DNA of 64,000 bases from Ferranicluibacter quercicola (lineage in GTDB: Bacteria; Pseudomonadota; Alphaproteobacteria; Rhizobiales; Rhizobiaceae). The stretch is taken from the NCBI RefSeq assembly GCF_021168455.1, contig NZ_JAJOZR010000004.1, positions 248,001-312,000 on the forward strand, written 5' to 3'. How positions within the stretch are numbered: the stretch's first letter is position 1; every line of letters begins with the position of its first letter. The notes beneath the pieces are model-generated. The model was not told the DNA's origin, made no database searches, and saw only the letters and a program-made list of their open reading frames with translations. The translations under genes were made by a program, and so were the position numbers. Below are positions 61,127-64,000 of this stretch, piece after piece.

Positions 61127-62389
61127 TCAGGCCGGCTGGTCGAACAGCTGCTTGCGACGCGTCAGGCGGAAGACGAGCGCCGTCATCACCACTTCGCCTG
61201 CGATAATGCCGACGATCGAGGCGATGGGGCTGACCGTATAGATGATGCCTGCCGCAACCAGCATGGTCACGGGGGCCGCAATCAGGCTGGTTTGCGCCAG
61301 AGGCTTGAACTGCCGTGCCGCCTGAATGAGGCTGCTTGCGGGAATGCGCATCGACTGGATGAGGACCACGATGAACCAGAGGCTGCAGGCGGTGTAGAGC
61401 GTGCTCGCCTCGTAGGGCAGGCTCGCGACCTTGTCGTGAAAGACGAGCGCGACGGCGACCGCCAGGACGACGTTGCCGGCGAGAATGGTGAGAACGATGC
61501 GCAGGAACGACCGGGCGGTGGCGCGCGCGCCATCGACATCCCCTTTCGCCAGCTGTCGCGCCATGATCGGCCGCTCGATGAGCATCAGCGAGGGCAGGAC
61601 GACCGTCAGCGGACGCCAGAACAGTGCGGCAACGGCGATCGGCGCGAAGGCCTGAGGCCCCGCCATGAATGTCACCAGATAGGCATGACCGTTCGAGGTC
61701 ATTTCCGTGGTGACGACGCCGAGAAGCGCCCAGCGGGACTGGCCTTTCCAGACCTCGGCATAGTGCGAAAGCCGGCCCCTGCCGCCGACCTTCTCCAGCG
61801 ACAGCCAGAGATAGACCGCCGAGAGGCTGGCCGCCGTCGCCACCGTAATGCTGGCCGCCAGCAGCGTGTCGGCCAGATGTCCGAAATACATGACGACGCA
61901 GCCGGTAACCACGATGCAGGCATAGATCACGTCGGACAGACCGGTCGTTTTGACCCGGTGACGCGCGAATTCCGCGCAGCGAAAACCCCAGCGGAGCGCG
62001 GCGGCGAACGTGAACAGCCCCATGAAGAGCGTCACGGGCAGCGGCATACCGAACACGAAGCCGGAACCGATGGCAATGAGGCCCGCGAGCACGGAGAGGA
62101 TCGCATCCACCTTCATGATGGCCAGATATTCCGGTTGCCAGTCCGGCGTGCCCTTGTTCAAGGTGATCGAGAGCGGTGTTCCGCCCATGGCATTCACGAT
62201 GCTGTAGCTGAAGGCGGTCAGCACCTGCCCGAAGATGAAGAAGCCGTAATCGGCCGGTACGAGCAGCGGGATCAGCACCAGCGACAGAAGAAAGTTCGAT
62301 CCGGCAATCGCCAGCGTTCCCGCCATGGACAGGCTGACACGGCTGGCTTTGGCCGCAACCGACCGCAGCAGTAAGACGGGCTTCGTCAT
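61127..62389 (-). CDS. Wzx-like polysaccharide flippase
   Basis: A 420-aa membrane protein with 12 hydrophobic segments of the Wzx/MATE-like polysaccharide exporter fold. Segments such as PLLVPADYGFFIFGQVLTAF and IERPIMARQLAKGDVDGA are typical. It would flip the lipid-linked repeat unit to the periplasm for the Wzy polymerase at 52289. GAGGA precedes the ATG. It follows the GH5 gene by 55 bases and is probably co-transcribed with it. Confidence 0.85.
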   Translation of the reverse strand: MTKPVLLLRSVAAKASRVSLSMAGTLAIAGSNFLLSLVLIPLLVPADYGFFIFGQVLTAFSYSIVNAMGGTPLSITLNKGTPDWQPEYLAIMKVDAILSVLAGLIAIGSGFVFGMPLPVTLFMGLFTFAAALRWGFRCAEFARHRVKTTGLSDVIYACIVVTGCVVMYFGHLADTLLAASITVATAASLSAVYLWLSLEKVGGRGRLSHYAEVWKGQSRWALLGVVTTEMTSNGHAYLVTFMAGPQAFAPIAVAALFWRPLTVVLPSLMLIERPIMARQLAKGDVDGARATARSFLRIVLTILAGNVVLAVAVALVFHDKVASLPYEASTLYTACSLWFIVVLIQSMRIPASSLIQAARQFKPLAQTSLIAAPVTMLVAAGIIYTVSPIASIVGIIAGEVVMTALVFRLTRRKQLFDQPA

Positions 62390-62444
62390 GAAATCCTCGA
62401 GATCCGGAGATGGTTTGCAGCGGTAAGGGTGTCCGCTTCAGCGT

Positions 62445-63818
62445 TTACGGCATGTTCAGACCGAGCGAGACGAGCATGTCCGCGTCCACTGTGCCGCTGG
62501 CCTCGTCGAACAGGCCGAAATAATCGCCATAGCACCAATAGGACCAGGGAATGCCGCTCTCTTCGGCCTCCCGGCGCACCGCGGACAGCCAGGCGAGCCG
62601 ATCCGCATTGTACGCCGGCAGAAGGCCGGGTTTCGGTCTCGGAGCACCGAACTCCCCGAGATACAGGCGCTCCCGGGGTATGTCGTAGCGATCGGCCCAG
62701 GCGAGCGCGCTTTCGAAGTCCCGCGCGATGTCGCCCGCATCGTAGCCACGGCCGTAGTAGACGGCGAACTTCCGGACCTGCGAGACGATATATCCCCAGG
62801 ACGACGGCGTATTCCAGAGCGCGGCGACGCGATAACCGAATTCGCTGAGCGATTCGACTGCCCCTGCCGTCGTGGCGGGCCATCGGAACAGAGGCGGATA
62901 GCGGGCGGCAAGATCCTGCGTCACCGGCGCATAGCCCTGAAATACGAACTCGGGCGGCGCGTAGTAATGCAGGGAGTAGAGAAGATTCGGATCGTCAAAG
63001 CTCGAGGGGTCGAGCCGCAGCAGGCCGAAATGACCGCCGCCACAGGCGCCGGTGACCACGAGCGTGTGATCCGGCGCGGAGCGACGCGCGACGGACACCA
63101 GCGTTTTCAGATAGCCTTCCCACAAGCCGGGCGTGCGGCAATCGACCTGCGGTTCGTTGAAGAGCTCCAGCGCCACCTGGTCGGTCGGGCGGCGGGCCGT
63201 CCTCTCGGCGAATGCGGTCACGACGCGCGTCAGGGCATCGAACATGCCCGGCCCCTCGACCAGCGACTGGGCGTCGTAAGGGCTGTTGCGACCCTTGTCC
63301 GGCGTATGGATATCGACGAGGACCTTGAGACCACGTGCGGAAATGGCATCCACCTGGGCAAAGACGTAGTCGGCGCGCCTCTGCAGCTCCTCCGCACTGG
63401 CAAGCACCAGAGGGCCGACATTGACCGGCAGGCGGACATGATCGAAGCCCATGGCCTTCATGCCGGAAAAATTCGAGAGCGGGAAATAGGTCCCGACCGG
63501 CGCGTAGCCGGCACCGAGGAACCGGTCATTCTTCTGTGCCGTCGGCCGCCAGAGGAAGGGAAAGGCATTCACGCCTTTCTTCACCCGAAAGGTAGGCTGC
63601 ACGTCCTGCGCCATCGCAATGGGCGCCGCGAGCGGGGCGACGGCAACGAGGAGAGCGAGAATGGTGGCGAGAACGCGGCGCCCGAAACCATGGCATGAGG
63701 CGATGATCCGGGAAAGGAACGGTCTGCCGATCACGCTGTCTGCACCAAAAGACGGCAACCATCTGCGCAGCGGCAAAGCGCGAGGACGAATCGGATGGCT
63801 GGATCGTCCAAACTGCAC
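62445..63818 (-). CDS. GH5 family endoglycanase, exported
   Basis: A 457-aa protein with a hydrophobic signal segment (VLATILALLVAVAPLAAP) after a basic N-terminus, then a GH5 TIM barrel. Acid/base E222 is in LELFNEPQ and the nucleophile E389 in YLGEFGAP; HVRLPVNVG and LHYYAPPEF are also visible. Cellulase-type specificity is likely, but GH5 is broad. The start used is a GTG at 63818 with AGAGG upstream; another GTG at 63734 would shorten the N-terminus. It leads the operon with wzx. The last 180 bases of the window to its right hold only AT-rich, promoter-like sequence, no gene. Confidence 0.9.
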   Translation of the reverse strand: MQFGRSSHPIRPRALPLRRWLPSFGADSVIGRPFLSRIIASCHGFGRRVLATILALLVAVAPLAAPIAMAQDVQPTFRVKKGVNAFPFLWRPTAQKNDRFLGAGYAPVGTYFPLSNFSGMKAMGFDHVRLPVNVGPLVLASAEELQRRADYVFAQVDAISARGLKVLVDIHTPDKGRNSPYDAQSLVEGPGMFDALTRVVTAFAERTARRPTDQVALELFNEPQVDCRTPGLWEGYLKTLVSVARRSAPDHTLVVTGACGGGHFGLLRLDPSSFDDPNLLYSLHYYAPPEFVFQGYAPVTQDLAARYPPLFRWPATTAGAVESLSEFGYRVAALWNTPSSWGYIVSQVRKFAVYYGRGYDAGDIARDFESALAWADRYDIPRERLYLGEFGAPRPKPGLLPAYNADRLAWLSAVRREAEESGIPWSYWCYGDYFGLFDEASGTVDADMLVSLGLNMP

Positions 63819-64000
63819 TCCATCGGAACCTCTTCGGACTGTTCAACGCCGCCGCATCCGCGCCGGATCGGCAGGCTGGCCGCATGCCCCCGTCGGATGT
63901 CAACTTTGCGAAGCCTACATTAGATATTTTTCATATTCAAGCCGCGTCCGGCCTTGTCCCGTGTCGACAGGTCGCCTCCTCTCGGGTTAAAGGCCCATGG

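Overview
The window looks like the chromosome of a Rhizobiaceae-type alphaproteobacterium (Rhizobium, Ensifer, Agrobacterium, Shinella or a relative). The basis is high GC throughout, GTG and TTG starts behind good Shine-Dalgarno sites, a psd-pssA phospholipid pair, a NadQ-like regulator close to a nadABC operon, a TIGR02301-type small periplasmic protein and an ExsH-like exopolysaccharide (EPS) glycanase. The species cannot be named from sequence reading alone. I saw no rRNA, tRNA, CRISPR array or intact insertion sequence.

Bases 1-31 kb are mostly housekeeping. An ArgP-type LysR regulator is cut by the left edge. It is followed by psd-pssA (phosphatidylethanolamine synthesis), an Atm1-type ABC exporter, a LysM envelope protein, a LOG-family protein, RarD, a Tat-exported CpdB nucleotidase and a parDE toxin-antitoxin pair. 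Next come an overlapping operon (two GFA paralogues, pip, cimA), cysS, a YedK/HMCES-type peptidase, a Nudix hydrolase and several small conserved proteins. A coupled plus-strand operon then encodes YgfZ, an HD phosphohydrolase, a tyrosine phosphatase and the NadQ-like regulator, followed by mscS, sodC, a TauE-type permease and nadA-nadB-nadC. A perfect 19-bp palindrome just upstream of nadA is the best candidate NadQ operator.

Bases 30-40 kb hold an MFS transporter with its own 19-bp palindrome, VanZ-like and MOSC proteins, an O-acyltransferase, an HD protein coupled to a large DUF2339 membrane protein, recO, a methyltransferase and a second acyltransferase.

Bases 40.7-64 kb are devoted to the cell surface. 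An RTX-GH16 glycanase resembling ExsH is followed by an AT-richer, apparently acquired segment (acyltransferase, SGNH esterase, small ORFs). Next is an unusual minus-strand cassette: a Tat-exported 828-aa SGNH hydrolase, a 67-aa protein, a 408-aa phage-tail-spike-like protein and a 50-aa coiled-coil protein. The last 15 kb is a Wzx/Wzy-type EPS locus with an OafA-SGNH O-acetyltransferase, two ExoM-like and one other GT2 glycosyltransferase, a Wzy polymerase, a GH10 glycanase, a hexapeptide acetyltransferase, two GT4 enzymes, a WecG/TagA transferase, a Wzx flippase and a GH5 glycanase. The initiating phosphoglycosyltransferase and the Wza/Wzc export proteins are not in the window.

The least explained parts, and the likeliest places for something new, are the SGNH/tail-spike cassette (44.76-49.0 kb), the acquired segment beside it with its small ORFs, and the pairing of three unrelated glycanase families with one EPS locus.
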